Below, one piece after another: positions 53,024-63,109 of a stretch of DNA of 64,000 nt. The stretch's first letter is position 1. Every line of letters starts with the position of its first letter. Source of the stretch: Pseudomonas sp. dw_612. GTDB lineage: Bacteria > Pseudomonadota > Gammaproteobacteria > Pseudomonadales > Pseudomonadaceae. The stretch is taken from the NCBI RefSeq assembly GCF_018449725.1, contig NZ_JAAVVC010000014.1, positions 1 to 64,000 on the forward strand. The letters run 5' to 3'. Made by a program: the position numbers and the translations under genes. The notes under the pieces are model-generated. The model was not told the origin of the DNA, ran no database searches, and worked only from the letters and a program-made list of their open reading frames with translations.

Positions 53024-54226
53024 ATGGCCACTGCCGAAACTGCAAAACCCCAAGACAACGCTCAAGACACCAGCAACCCGCGCAAACGCAAAGTCATGCT
53101 GACCGTGCTGGCGATTCTGGTGATCCTCGCCGGTGCCGGCGTCTGGGCGTATCACGAATTCTACGGGCGCTGGAACGAAAGCACCGATGACGCCTACGTG
53201 AACGGCAACGTGGTGGAAATCACGCCGCTGGTCACCGGCACCGTGGTGAGCATCGGTGCCGACGATGGCGATCTGGTCCACGAAGGCCAGGTGCTGGTCA
53301 ACTTCGACCCGAACGACGCCGAAGTCGGGCTGCAAAGTGCCCAGGCCAATCTGGCCCGCACCGTGCGCCAGGTACGTGGCTTGTACAGCAACGTCGACGG
53401 GATGCGCGCCCAGGTCAATGCCCAGCAGGCGAACGTGCAAAAAGCCCAGGATAACTTCAACCGCCGGAAAAACCTCGCCGCTGGCGGCGCGATTTCCCAG
53501 GAAGAACTGTCCCATGCTCGCGACGACCTGACCTCGGCGCAAAACGCTTTGGCCAATGCCCAGCAGCAGCTCAAGACCACCAGCGCCCTGGTGGACGACA
53601 CCGTGGTTTCGTCGCACCCGGACGTGATGTCCGCCGCCGCGAATCTGCGCCAGGCCTACCTGAACAACTCCCGCAGCACCTTGATCGCGCCGGTCACCGG
53701 TTATGTGGCCAAACGCTCGGTGCAACTGGGCCAACGGGTTCAACCGGGCACCGCGCTGATGGCGGTGATTCCACTCGATCAACTTTGGATCGACGCCAAC
53801 TTCAAGGAAACCCAGCTGCGTGACATGCGCATCGGCCAACCGGTGGACATCGAGGCCGACCTGTACGGCAGCGACGTGAAATTCAGCGGCACCATCGACA
53901 GCCTCGGTGCGGGCACCGGCAGCGCGTTTGCCTTGCTGCCGGCGCAAAACGCTACCGGTAACTGGATCAAGATTGTTCAGCGTGTGCCGGTGCGGATTCA
54001 TGTCAATGCCGAAGAACTGGCCAAGCACCCGTTGCGCGTAGGCCTGTCGACCCAGGTCGATGTGAACCTGCACGACCAGAGCGGCCCGGTGCTGGCGCAG
54101 CAGCCGCCACAAAAGGCTTCGTTCAGCACCAACGTCTATGACCGTCAGTTGGCCGAGGCCGACGCGATGATCACTCAGTTGATCCATGACAACAGCGCGG
54201 CGGTCAGCAAGACCGCGCAACGCTGA
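53024..54226 (+). CDS. EmrA/HlyD-type membrane fusion protein
   Basis: A 400-residue periplasmic adaptor anchored by a single N-terminal helix (residues about 24-46). Lipoyl half-motifs ITPLVTGTVVSIGADDGDLV and LIAPVTGYVAKRSVQLG bracket a long coiled coil (about 110-200). It connects the MFS pump to the outer-membrane factor. Confidence 0.92.
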   Translation: MATAETAKPQDNAQDTSNPRKRKVMLTVLAILVILAGAGVWAYHEFYGRWNESTDDAYVNGNVVEITPLVTGTVVSIGADDGDLVHEGQVLVNFDPNDAEVGLQSAQANLARTVRQVRGLYSNVDGMRAQVNAQQANVQKAQDNFNRRKNLAAGGAISQEELSHARDDLTSAQNALANAQQQLKTTSALVDDTVVSSHPDVMSAAANLRQAYLNNSRSTLIAPVTGYVAKRSVQLGQRVQPGTALMAVIPLDQLWIDANFKETQLRDMRIGQPVDIEADLYGSDVKFSGTIDSLGAGTGSAFALLPAQNATGNWIKIVQRVPVRIHVNAEELAKHPLRVGLSTQVDVNLHDQSGPVLAQQPPQKASFSTNVYDRQLAEADAMITQLIHDNSAAVSKTAQR

Positions 54227-54234
54227 CACTAACC

Positions 54235-54325
54235 CTGTGGGAGTGGGCTTGCTCGCGAAGGCGGTGATTCAGTCAACTGAGATGTTGAATAGAGAACCGC
54301 CTTCGCGAGCAAGCCCGCTCCCACA
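54235..54325. repeat. REPIN inside the efflux operon
   Basis: Inverted REP pair (left arm GAGTGGGCTTGCTC) filling the 154-base gap between the emrA-like and emrB-like genes. Confidence 0.92.
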
Positions 54326-54380
54326 AGGTCAGCGGCGCCTGTAAGCAACGCCGCGCCCACCCGGTTTCAAAGGATTTGCG

Positions 54381-55910
54381 ATGAGCAATAACGCCTCTTT
54401 CACGCCGCCCAGCCTGTTGCTCAGCACCATCGGCCTGTCGCTGGCGACCTTCATGCAAGTGCTCGACACCACCATCGCCAACGTGGCCTTGCCGACGATT
54501 TCCGGCAACCTGGGCGTGAGTTCGGAGCAGGGCACCTGGGTGATCACTTCGTTCGCCGTGAGCAACGCGATTGCGCTGCCGCTGACCGGTTGGTTGAGCC
54601 GGCGTTTCGGTGAAGTGAAGCTGTTTCTCTGGGCCACGATTCTGTTTGTGCTGGCCTCGTTTCTCTGCGGTATCTCGACCTCGATGCCGGAACTGATCGG
54701 CTTCCGTGTGCTGCAAGGCCTGGTGGCCGGGCCGTTGTACCCGATGACCCAGACCCTGTTGATTGCGGTGTATCCCCCGGCCAGGCGCGGCATGGCCCTG
54801 GCGTTGCTGGCGATGGTCACGGTGGTCGCGCCGATTGCCGGCCCGATCCTCGGTGGCTGGATTACCGACAGCTATAGCTGGCCGTGGATCTTCTTTATCA
54901 ACGTGCCGATCGGAATTTTCGCGGTGATGGTGGTGCGCTCGCAGCTCAAGGCGCGTCCAGTGGAAACCAGCCGCCAGCCGATGGATTACGTGGGTTTGAT
55001 CACGCTGATCATTGGCGTCGGTGCGTTGCAGGTGATCCTCGATAAAGGCAACGACCTGGACTGGTTCGAATCGAACTTCATCATCATTGGCGCGGCGATT
55101 TCGGTGATTGCCCTGGCGGTGTTCATCATCTGGGAAATGACCGATAAACACCCGGTGGTGAATCTGCGGTTGTTCGCTTATCGCAACTTCCGCATCGGCA
55201 CCATTGTGCTGGTGCTGGGTTACGCCGGGTTCTTCGGCATCAACCTGATCCTGCCGCAATGGTTGCAAACCCAGATGGGCTATACCGCCACCTGGGCGGG
55301 CCTGGCAGTGGCGCCGATCGGGATTCTGCCGGTGCTGATGTCTCCGTTTGTCGGCAAGTACGCGAACAAGTTCGACCTGCGCCTGCTGGCCGGTCTGGCG
55401 TTCCTGGCGATTGGCCTGAGCTGCTTCATGCGCGCCGGGTTCACCAACGAAGTGGACTTCCAGCACATCGCTCTGGTGCAACTGTTCATGGGCATTGGCG
55501 TGGCGCTGTTCTTTATGCCGACCCTGAGCATTTTGATGTCGGACCTGCCGCCAAGCCAGATCGCCGACGGCGCGGGCCTGGCGACCTTCCTGCGGACCCT
55601 GGGCGGCAGTTTTGCGGCGTCGTTGACGACGTGGATCTGGATTCGCCGGGCGGATCAGCACCATGCCTATCTGAGCGAAAGCATCACCACCTATGACCAA
55701 CCGACCCGGGATGCCTTGAACACCCTGGGCGGCGCGAGTACCCCGGCGTATGCGCAACTCGACCAAGTGCTGACCAGCCAGGCGTACATGCTCTCCACCG
55801 TGGATTACTTCACGCTGCTCGGGTGGGGGTTCATGGGGTTGATGCTGATCGTTTGGCTGGCGAAACCGCCATTTGCGGCGAAGGCGGGGCCTGCGGCATC
55901 TGGGCATTGA
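54381..55910 (+). CDS. EmrB-type DHA2 drug transporter
   Basis: A 509-residue major facilitator with 14 predicted helices. DHA2 signatures LDTTIANVALPTISGNLG in helix 1 and VTVVAPIAGPILGGWITD in helix 5. It extrudes hydrophobic compounds through the EmrA-like adaptor and outer-membrane factor encoded upstream. The REPIN in front may alter its expression relative to the adaptor. Confidence 0.92.
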   Translation: MSNNASFTPPSLLLSTIGLSLATFMQVLDTTIANVALPTISGNLGVSSEQGTWVITSFAVSNAIALPLTGWLSRRFGEVKLFLWATILFVLASFLCGISTSMPELIGFRVLQGLVAGPLYPMTQTLLIAVYPPARRGMALALLAMVTVVAPIAGPILGGWITDSYSWPWIFFINVPIGIFAVMVVRSQLKARPVETSRQPMDYVGLITLIIGVGALQVILDKGNDLDWFESNFIIIGAAISVIALAVFIIWEMTDKHPVVNLRLFAYRNFRIGTIVLVLGYAGFFGINLILPQWLQTQMGYTATWAGLAVAPIGILPVLMSPFVGKYANKFDLRLLAGLAFLAIGLSCFMRAGFTNEVDFQHIALVQLFMGIGVALFFMPTLSILMSDLPPSQIADGAGLATFLRTLGGSFAASLTTWIWIRRADQHHAYLSESITTYDQPTRDALNTLGGASTPAYAQLDQVLTSQAYMLSTVDYFTLLGWGFMGLMLIVWLAKPPFAAKAGPAASGH

Positions 55911-55929
55911 GTGTAGGGCTTGAGATCGA

Positions 55930-56211
55930 CCCCTCACCCTAACCCTCTCCCCAAGGGGGCGAGGGGACTGACCGAGGCCTTCTTTTGAGCTCCATCGACC
56001 TGAAAGCCCGAGTCGAACTCAGGTCTGGGAAGCGATGGAGATCTGCTCCCTTTCCCCCTCTCCCCAAGGGGGCGAGGGGACTGACAGAGGCGTTCTTTTG
56101 AGCCACATCGACCTGAAAGTCCGAGTCGAACTCAGGTCCGAGAAACGATGCAGATCTGCTCCCTTTCCCCCTCTCCCCTCTGGGGAGAGGGCTGGGGTGA
56201 GGGGTGGCTCT
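55930..56211. repeat. 113-bp tandem repeat with CCCTCACCC ends
   Basis: CTCTCCCC recurs at 55945, 56058 and 56171, giving a period of exactly 113 bp: two full units (CCAAGGGGGCGAGGGGACTG ... CGACCTGAAAG ... GATCTGCTCCC) and a closing partial unit with GGGGAGAGGGCTGGGGTGAGG, the reverse complement of the opening CCCTCACCCTAACCCTCTCC. It separates the converging emrB-like and lpxH genes. Confidence 0.9.
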
Positions 56212-56963
56212 TAGCCGTTCGGCAATGCCAATTGCGGCGGCGGGGCGAAGTCGAAGGGGGCGAGGGCAAATCCTTGCTCATCCACCTGTAACGCCCAGCC
56301 CTGGCGATCCCAATCCCCCAGCACAATGCGCTTGGCCGCTTGTTCGCCAATCTGCAACTTGTGAATCGCCGGCCGATGGGTGTGCCCATGGATCAGCGTC
56401 TTCACGCCAAATGCCCGCATGATCCGTGGCACTTCGTCCGGCGTGACATCGACAATGTCATTGGCCTTCATCCGCGTCTGCGCACGGCTTTCGCTGCGCA
56501 GTTTGCGCGCCAGTTTATGCCGGGTGCTCAGAGGCAAATGCCGGAGGATGAACAGGGTGATGGGATTACGCAGGTAGCGACGCAGCTTCATATAGCCGAC
56601 ATCGCGGGTGCAGAGGCTGTCGCCGTGCATCAACAGCACGGGCTCGCCATAAAACTGCACGACACTCGGATCCTTCAATAACGTGCAGCCGGCCTGTTTA
56701 CAAAAGGCCTTGCCGAGCATGAAGTCGCGATTGCCGTGCATCAGAAAAATTGCCGTGCCGCTGTCGCTGAGGGTGCGCAGGGCCTGGCAGATGGAACGCT
56801 GGAAGGCTGTCATGGCATCGTCGCCAATCCACGCCTCGAAAAAGTCGCCCAGAATGTACAACGCACTCGCCGAGCGGGCGCGTCCGGCGAGCAAATCCAG
56901 AAACGCCCGGGTAATGTCCGGGCGCTCCTCTTCCAGATGCAAGTCTGAAATCAGCAATATCAC
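56211..56963 (-). CDS. lpxH: UDP-2,3-diacylglucosamine diphosphatase
   Basis: A 250-residue calcineurin-like phosphoesterase of lipid A synthesis, hydrolysing UDP-2,3-diacylglucosamine to lipid X at the inner membrane. Metal motifs: ISDLHLEE, LGDFFEAW, HGNRDF, LMHGDSLC, LIHGHTHRP. Starts at a GTG overlapping the ppiB stop (GTGA), as is usual next to ppiB/cysS/glnS in Pseudomonas. Confidence 0.94.
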   Translation of the reverse strand: MILLISDLHLEEERPDITRAFLDLLAGRARSASALYILGDFFEAWIGDDAMTAFQRSICQALRTLSDSGTAIFLMHGNRDFMLGKAFCKQAGCTLLKDPSVVQFYGEPVLLMHGDSLCTRDVGYMKLRRYLRNPITLFILRHLPLSTRHKLARKLRSESRAQTRMKANDIVDVTPDEVPRIMRAFGVKTLIHGHTHRPAIHKLQIGEQAAKRIVLGDWDRQGWALQVDEQGFALAPFDFAPPPQLALPNG

Positions 56964-57463
56964 TCAATGATCTCGGCTTTCTCGATGATCACGTCGTCTG
57001 CTGGTACGTCCTGGTGGCCGGACTTGGACGTGGTGCTCACGCCTTTGATCTTGTCGACAACGTCAGTGCCGGCAACCACTTTGGCGAATACCGCGTAGCC
57101 CCAGCCCTGAGTGGTCTTGGCGCTGTGGTTCAGGAAGCTGTTGTCAGCCACGTTGATGAAGAACTGGGCGGAAGCCGAATGCGGCTCCATGGTGCGGGCC
57201 ATGGCCACGGTGTACTTCTCGTTCGGCAGGCCGTTGTCGGCTTCGTTCTGGATGCTTGGGCGCTTGTCTTTCTTTTCTTTCATGCCTGGCTCGAAACCGC
57301 CGCCCTGGATCATGAAGTTACCGATGACACGGTGGAAAACGGTGTTTTCGTAGTGGCCGGCTTTGACGTATTCGATGAAGTTGGCAACGGTGAGCGGTGC
57401 TTTTTCAGCGTTCAGTTCCAGGACGATGTCGCCGTGGTTGGTGGTCAGTTTGACTTGGGTCAT
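56960..57463 (-). CDS. ppiB: Peptidyl-prolyl cis-trans isomerase B
   Basis: A 167-residue cytoplasmic cyclophilin that speeds proline isomerisation. Motifs FHRVIGNFMIQGGGF and MARTMEPHSASAQFFINV carry the catalytic Arg, Phe, Met and Gln. The human-type tryptophan position is partly seen in GWGYAVFAKVVAG. The ATG at 57463 (MTQVKLTTNHG) is the family start; the upstream frame is not conserved. Divergent from glnS. Confidence 0.94.
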   Translation of the reverse strand: MTQVKLTTNHGDIVLELNAEKAPLTVANFIEYVKAGHYENTVFHRVIGNFMIQGGGFEPGMKEKKDKRPSIQNEADNGLPNEKYTVAMARTMEPHSASAQFFINVADNSFLNHSAKTTQGWGYAVFAKVVAGTDVVDKIKGVSTTSKSGHQDVPADDVIIEKAEIIE

Positions 57464-57714
57464 GATCGGCACTCTTTCAAGAAATTCGTGGGTTTCGGGG
57501 CGTTTCGGCCCGCAACCGGTCTGGTCTGTCTCGACCAAGGTGCGCAGTTTAGCGCGACAGGCGCGAATTTCGAGGCTGTTTTTCATTTGAAGCCGATTAA
57601 ATGCAGCCGTTTGCAGGCCCGCTCTGTCAGCGGCTTGACAGCATCGGCTATGATAGCGCCTTTGTTTTGTCAGGCCTTTCGTTCCGGCCACGCACTTGTA
57701 CGTTCAAGGATCCT

Positions 57715-59415
57715 ATGAGCAAGCCCACTGTCGACCCTACCTCGAATGCCAAGACCGGCCCTGCCGTGCCGGTCAACTTCCTGCGCCCGATCATCCAGGC
57801 GGACCTGGACTCGGGTAAGCACACGCAGATCGTCACCCGTTTCCCGCCTGAGCCCAACGGCTACCTGCATATCGGTCACGCCAAGTCGATTTGCGTGAAC
57901 TTCGGCCTGGCCCAGGAGTTTGGCGGTGTCACGCACCTGCGTTTCGACGACACCAACCCGGCCAAGGAAGACCAGGAATACATCGACGCGATCGAAAGCG
58001 ACATCAAATGGCTGGGCTTCGAATGGTCCGGTGAAGTGCGCTACGCCTCGCAGTATTTCGACCAGTTGCACGACTGGGCCGTCGAGCTGATCAAGGCCGG
58101 CAAGGCCTACGTCGATGACTTGAGTCCCGAGCAGGCCAAGGAATATCGCGGCACCCTGACCGAGCCGGGCAAGAACAGCCCGTTCCGTGACCGCTCCGTG
58201 GAAGAAAACCTCGACTGGTTCGCCCGCATGAAGGCCGGCGAATTCCAGGACGGCGCACGCGTGCTGCGGGCCAAGATCGACATGGCCTCGCCGAACATGA
58301 ACCTGCGCGACCCGATCATGTATCGCATCCGTCACGCGCACCACCACCAGACCGGCGACAAGTGGTGCATCTACCCGAACTACGACTTCACCCACGGTCA
58401 GTCGGACGCCATCGAAGGCATCACCCACTCGATCTGCACCCTGGAGTTCGAAAGCCACCGTCCGCTGTACGACTGGTTCCTGGACGCTCTGCCAGTGCCG
58501 GCGCACCCGCGCCAGTACGAATTCAGCCGTCTGAACTTGAACTACACCATCACCAGCAAGCGCAAGCTCAAGCAACTGGTCGATGAAAAGCACGTGTTCG
58601 GCTGGGACGATCCTCGCATGTCCACGCTGTCGGGCTTCCGCCGCCGTGGCTATACACCCGCGTCGATCCGTAACTTCTGCGACATGGTCGGCACCAACCG
58701 TTCCGACGGCGTGGTGGATTTCGGCATGCTTGAATTCAGCATCCGTCAGGATCTGGACCAGAATGCTCCGCGCGCCATGTGCGTGCTGCGTCCGTTGAAG
58801 GTAGTGATCACCAACTACCCGGAAGACCAGGTCGAGAACCTCGAACTGCCACGTCATCCGCAGAAAGAAGAGCTGGGCGTGCGCAAGTTGCCGTTCGCCC
58901 GTGAAATCTACATCGACCACGATGACTTCATGGAAGAGCCGCCAAAAGGCTACAAGCGCCTGGAGCCCAACGGCGAAGTGCGTCTGCGCGGCAGCTACGT
59001 GATCCGTGCCGACGAAGCGATCAAGGACGCCGAGGGCAACATCGTCGAACTGCGTTGCTCCTACGACCCGGAAACCCTGGGCAAGAACCCTGAAGGCCGC
59101 AAGGTCAAAGGCGTGGTGCACTGGGTGCCGGCGGCTGCCAGCGTCGAGTGCGAAGTGCGTCTGTACGATCGTCTGTTCCGTTCGGCCAACCCTGAGAAGG
59201 CCGAAGACAGCGCCAGTTTCCTGGACAACATCAACCCTGACTCGCTGCAAGTTCTCACCGGTTGTCGTGCTGAACCCTCGCTGGGCAATGCACAGCCGGA
59301 AGACCGTTTCCAGTTCGAGCGCGAAGGTTACTTCGTCGCGGATATCAAGGACTCGAAACCTGGTCATCCGGTGTTCAACCGTACCGTGACCTTGCGTGAT
59401 TCGTGGGGCCAGTGA
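57715..59415 (+). CDS. glnS: Glutaminyl-tRNA synthetase
   Basis: A 566-residue class I synthetase. HIGH motif PPEPNGYLHIGHAKS near residues 44-58, KMSKS-equivalent TSKRKLKQLV, and a C-terminal anticodon-binding beta-barrel domain with VTLRDSWGQ end. It charges tRNA-Gln. The ATG at 57715 gives MSKPTVDPTS; upstream frame has no support. It is followed by cysS after 18 bases. Confidence 0.95.
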   Translation: MSKPTVDPTSNAKTGPAVPVNFLRPIIQADLDSGKHTQIVTRFPPEPNGYLHIGHAKSICVNFGLAQEFGGVTHLRFDDTNPAKEDQEYIDAIESDIKWLGFEWSGEVRYASQYFDQLHDWAVELIKAGKAYVDDLSPEQAKEYRGTLTEPGKNSPFRDRSVEENLDWFARMKAGEFQDGARVLRAKIDMASPNMNLRDPIMYRIRHAHHHQTGDKWCIYPNYDFTHGQSDAIEGITHSICTLEFESHRPLYDWFLDALPVPAHPRQYEFSRLNLNYTITSKRKLKQLVDEKHVFGWDDPRMSTLSGFRRRGYTPASIRNFCDMVGTNRSDGVVDFGMLEFSIRQDLDQNAPRAMCVLRPLKVVITNYPEDQVENLELPRHPQKEELGVRKLPFAREIYIDHDDFMEEPPKGYKRLEPNGEVRLRGSYVIRADEAIKDAEGNIVELRCSYDPETLGKNPEGRKVKGVVHWVPAAASVECEVRLYDRLFRSANPEKAEDSASFLDNINPDSLQVLTGCRAEPSLGNAQPEDRFQFEREGYFVADIKDSKPGHPVFNRTVTLRDSWGQ

Positions 59416-59433
59416 TTCAAGGAAACAATTAAA

Positions 59434-60816
59434 GTGCTGACGATCTACAACACGCTCACCAAGAGCAAAGAAGTCTTCAAGCCGCTGGATGGCAACAATG
59501 TGCGCATGTACGTCTGCGGGATGACCGTGTACGACTACTGCCACATTGGCCACGGCCGCAGCATGGTCGCGTTCGACCTGGTGACCCGCTGGTTGCGTTT
59601 CAGCGGTTATAACCTGACGTATGTACGCAATATCACCGACATTGAAGACAAGATCATCAATCGGGCCAAGGAGAACGGCGAGCCGTTCGACGTGTTGACC
59701 GAGCGCATGATCACCGCGATGCACGAGGACGAGGCACGCCTCAACATCCTCAAGCCGGACATGGAACCGCGGGCCACCGATCATATCCCTGGCATGCTGA
59801 CCATGATCCAGACCCTGATCGACAAGGGTTACGCCTACGCTCCGGGCAATGGCGACGTGTACTACCGCGTCGCCAAGTTCATGGGTTACGGCAAGCTGTC
59901 GCGCAAAAAGATTGAAGACCTGCGCATCGGCGCGCGGATCGAAGTCGACGAGTCGAAACAGGACCCGCTGGACTTCGTGCTGTGGAAAGCCACCAAGCCG
60001 GGTGAGCCGAGCTGGGAATCGCCATGGGGCGCCGGGCGTCCGGGCTGGCACATCGAGTGCTCGGTGATGTCGACCTGCTGCCTGGGCGAGACGTTCGACA
60101 TTCATGGCGGCGGCAGCGACCTCGAGTTCCCGCACCATGAAAACGAAATCGCCCAGAGCGAAGCGGCGACCGGCAAGACCTACGCCAATGCGTGGATGCA
60201 TTGCGGCATGATTCGCATCAATGGCGAGAAGATGTCCAAGTCCTTGAACAACTTCTTCACCATTCGCGACGTGCTGGCAAAGTACCACCCGGAAGTCGTG
60301 CGTTACCTGCTGGTGTCGAGCCACTACCGCAGCGCGATCAACTACTCGGAAGACAACCTCAAGGACGCCAAGGGCGCCCTCGAGCGTTTCTACCACGCGT
60401 TGAAAGGCCTGCCGAGCGCTGCGCCGGCCGGTGGCGAAGCGTTTGTCGAGCGTTTCACCCAGGTGATGAACGACGACTTCGGTACGCCGGAAGCCTGCGC
60501 GGTGCTATTCGAGATGGTGCGCGAGATCAACCGTTTGCGTGAGAGCGATCTCAATGCAGCGGCGGGTCTGGCGGCACGCTTGAAGGAACTGGCGAGTGTG
60601 TTGGGTGTGTTGCAGCTTGAGGCGGATGACTTCCTGCAGGCTGGCGCTGAAGGCCGGGTGGATGCGGCTGAGGTTGATGCGCTGATTGCGGCGCGTCTGG
60701 CGGCACGTGCCGGCAAAGACTGGGCCGAATCCGACCGCATCCGCGACCAGCTCACCGCCATGGGCGTGGTGCTGGAAGACGGCAAGGGTGGCACGACCTG
60801 GCGATTGGCGGACTGA
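59434..60816 (+). CDS. cysS: Cysteinyl-tRNA synthetase
   Basis: A 460-residue class I synthetase starting with GTG. Zinc cysteine in MYVCGMTVYD, HIGH-type CHIGHGRSM, further zinc ligands WHIECSVMS and HGGGSDLEFPHHENE, and KMSKSLNN. It charges tRNA-Cys. Same transcript as glnS; a strong terminator follows. Confidence 0.95.
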   Translation: MLTIYNTLTKSKEVFKPLDGNNVRMYVCGMTVYDYCHIGHGRSMVAFDLVTRWLRFSGYNLTYVRNITDIEDKIINRAKENGEPFDVLTERMITAMHEDEARLNILKPDMEPRATDHIPGMLTMIQTLIDKGYAYAPGNGDVYYRVAKFMGYGKLSRKKIEDLRIGARIEVDESKQDPLDFVLWKATKPGEPSWESPWGAGRPGWHIECSVMSTCCLGETFDIHGGGSDLEFPHHENEIAQSEAATGKTYANAWMHCGMIRINGEKMSKSLNNFFTIRDVLAKYHPEVVRYLLVSSHYRSAINYSEDNLKDAKGALERFYHALKGLPSAAPAGGEAFVERFTQVMNDDFGTPEACAVLFEMVREINRLRESDLNAAAGLAARLKELASVLGVLQLEADDFLQAGAEGRVDAAEVDALIAARLAARAGKDWAESDRIRDQLTAMGVVLEDGKGGTTWRLAD

Positions 60817-60837
60817 TTGCTTGATCCGTTGCAAAAC

Positions 60838-60861
60838 AAAACCCGCCTTGTGCGGGTTTTT
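60838..60861 (+). terminator. cysS terminator
   Basis: AAAACCCGC-CTTGT-GCGGGTTTTT: 6-bp GC stem extended by A/T pairs with a run of T. Confidence 0.9.
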
Positions 60862-60871
60862 GTTTGGTAAA

Positions 60872-60976
60872 GATCAAAAGATCGCAGCCTTGCAGCTCCT
60901 ACAGGATTGGGTTCGTCCACAATTACGCGGCGGGCACAATCCTGCGTAGGAGCTGCCGAAGGCTGCGATCTTTTGA
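60872..60976. repeat. Inverted repeat of the AAAGATCGCAGCCTT family
   Basis: ATCAAAAGATCGCAGCCTTG and GGCTGCGATCTTTTGAT arms between the converging cysS and sigma-54 activator genes. Confidence 0.85.
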
Positions 60977-60994
60977 TGTTGATCGTTCTCACGA

Positions 60995-62836
60995 TCACTG
61001 TCGCAGGCGCTTGTACAACGTATTGCGGCTAACCCCCAACCGCCGCGCCAAATGCGAGATATTCCCCCCTGCCGCCTGCAACAACCGATTCAAATCCTCG
61101 GCATCATTCAAATCCACTGCCAACGGTTCCGCTGGTTCCACCGGTTCCATCTCCAGATCGACAAAAAAATCATCCGGCAAATGCTCGGGCCGCACCGGTT
61201 GTTCTTCGGCCATGGCCAACGCCACCTGCATCACGCTGCTGACCTGCCGCAGATTCCCCGGCCACGGATGACGGCCGAACAATTCCATCACCTCACGGCT
61301 CAACCCGGCCCATTGCGACGGCTCCCGGTGCTGTTCCCACAAGCGCTTGAACAGCGCCTGTTTGTCGCTGCGTTCCCGTAGCGGCGGCAGTTCCAGCGTT
61401 AACCCGCCGATCCGGTAATACAGGTCTTCCCGAAACCGCCCCAGTTGCACCTGTTCGCGCAACGAGCGGTTGGTGGCCGAGATAATGCGGATGTCCACCG
61501 GGAACAATTCGCTACTGCCCACCGGTTGCACGCAACGTTCCTGCAACACGCGCAGTAGCCGCGCCTGGGTCGGCAGCGGCATATCACCGATTTCATCGAG
61601 GAACAGCGTGCCTTTGTCGGCCTTGCGAATCAGGCCGATGCTGCCTTTCTGATTGGCGCCGGTGAACGCGCCTTTCTCGTAGCCAAACAGCTCGGACTCG
61701 ACCAGTTCGGCGGGGATCGCCGCACAGTTGACCGCAATGAACGGTTGTTTGCTGCGGGAACTGGCCTGGTGCAGGGCTTTGACGAAGACTTCCTTGCCGA
61801 CCCCGGTTTCGCCGTGGATCAACAGCGGAATGTCTTTCTCCAGCAAGCGCTCAGCCTGACGCACGGCTTTTTCCACGCGGCTGTCGCCGAAGTGCAGGGT
61901 GTTCAGGCTGATGGCGGCGGGCATCGTGACGGTCGGTTCGGCGGTCCGGGGTTCAGCAAACACCCGCGCCTGAATCGGCGCCTGTTTAGGCCGCTTCAAC
62001 AGGCACTGAAAGCGGTTGCGCCCGGAGGCTTGCAGGGCGAACGGCAAGCCGTCGGGCTGGTTCAGCAACTCCAGCAACGACACCTTGAACAAGCTCTCGA
62101 CGCTGACCCGCGACAGGCTGATGCCCAGCAGATTATCGGCCCGGCGATTGGCCGACAACACTTGCCCGGTCTCGTCGAAAATCAACAACCCGGCCCACTG
62201 GCTGTCGAGGTTGTTCAACCCGGTGTTGAAGGTCAGTTGAAAATGCTGGCCGTGGAACAGGTTAAGGATCAGCCGGTTTTCCACGGTCTGGCTCATCATC
62301 TTGACCATGCCCAGGGTGTGGGACGGCGGCAGGTAGCTGTCGCTGGACACATCCAGCACCGCGATCACCTTGCGCTCGGCATCGAAAATCGGCGCGGCAG
62401 AGCCAGTCATGAAGCGGTTGGCCTTCAGAAAATGCTCATCGTGCTCAATGTGCACCGCCTGCTCGCAGGCCAGGGCCGTGCCGATCGCGTTGGTGCCGCT
62501 GCAACGTTCCATCCAGCTCGCGCCAGCGCTGAAACCTCGAGTCAGGCTCGGCTCGATAAAGCGCTGGGTGCCCCAGGACGTGAGCACCTGGCCTTGATTG
62601 TCGGCGAGCATGATCAGGCAGTTGGAGTTACTCAGGATGTTTTCGTAATACGGCAGCACTTCCTGATGGGTGGTCTGCACCAGGGAATGCTGGCTTTCCA
62701 GCAAGTGTGCGATGCCGTCGGCCGGCAGTTGGTCGAAGGTCGGGACACTGTGGTGGTTCAGACCAAACGCGCGGCAACGGGACCAGGAGTCCTGAATGAT
62801 GGCGTCGTGGGAGAGCGGCGAGGCAGGTAGGGCCAT
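60995..62836 (-). CDS. Sigma-54-dependent AcoR-like activator
   Basis: A 613-residue enhancer-binding protein. An N-terminal GAF-like sensor region (to about residue 170), a PAS-like segment (about 200-300), the AAA+ domain with Walker A GETGVGKE and GAFTGA (sigma-54 contact) and a C-terminal Fis-type helix-turn-helix (NISHLARRLGVSRNTLYKRLRQ). It is divergent from an ABC transporter gene with a sigma-54 promoter, its likely target. The ATG at 62836 (MALPASPLSH) is preferred over the earlier codon. Confidence 0.9.
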   Translation of the reverse strand: MALPASPLSHDAIIQDSWSRCRAFGLNHHSVPTFDQLPADGIAHLLESQHSLVQTTHQEVLPYYENILSNSNCLIMLADNQGQVLTSWGTQRFIEPSLTRGFSAGASWMERCSGTNAIGTALACEQAVHIEHDEHFLKANRFMTGSAAPIFDAERKVIAVLDVSSDSYLPPSHTLGMVKMMSQTVENRLILNLFHGQHFQLTFNTGLNNLDSQWAGLLIFDETGQVLSANRRADNLLGISLSRVSVESLFKVSLLELLNQPDGLPFALQASGRNRFQCLLKRPKQAPIQARVFAEPRTAEPTVTMPAAISLNTLHFGDSRVEKAVRQAERLLEKDIPLLIHGETGVGKEVFVKALHQASSRSKQPFIAVNCAAIPAELVESELFGYEKGAFTGANQKGSIGLIRKADKGTLFLDEIGDMPLPTQARLLRVLQERCVQPVGSSELFPVDIRIISATNRSLREQVQLGRFREDLYYRIGGLTLELPPLRERSDKQALFKRLWEQHREPSQWAGLSREVMELFGRHPWPGNLRQVSSVMQVALAMAEEQPVRPEHLPDDFFVDLEMEPVEPAEPLAVDLNDAEDLNRLLQAAGGNISHLARRLGVSRNTLYKRLRQ

Positions 62837-62928
62837 GGCAGTCGATCTCTGAGCAAAGCTTTTATTGTTTTTGTTATGGGTAAACGCATTGTTCGTTTTC
62901 ACGGGTTACTGCAGCCTGATGCAATCCC

Positions 62929-63058
62929 GTAGGAGCTGGCGAAGCCTGCGTTCGGCGACGCAGTCGTCGTAAACCTGTATCCGCGGTCATCCTGACACAG
63001 CGTGGCGCTTGATTTTACGACGACTTCGTCGCCGGACGCAGCCTTCGGCAGCTGCTAC
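62929..63058. repeat. Diverged palindromic repeat
   Basis: GTAGGAGCTGGCGAAGCCTG ... GCAGCCTTCGGCAGCTGCTAC: arms related to the 5937 and 21056 repeats but less matched. Sits in the divergent region upstream of the activator. Confidence 0.75.
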
Positions 63059-63109
63059 AAGGCCGTGTGTAATTCGGGATTTTGCGCAGTAAAAGCATCC
63101 GTAGAGTGT

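Noticed and set aside
57670..60396. A 908-residue open frame on the minus strand
   Set aside because: It is antisense to glnS and cysS, which have full catalytic motifs. Long shadow frames are common in GC-rich sequence.
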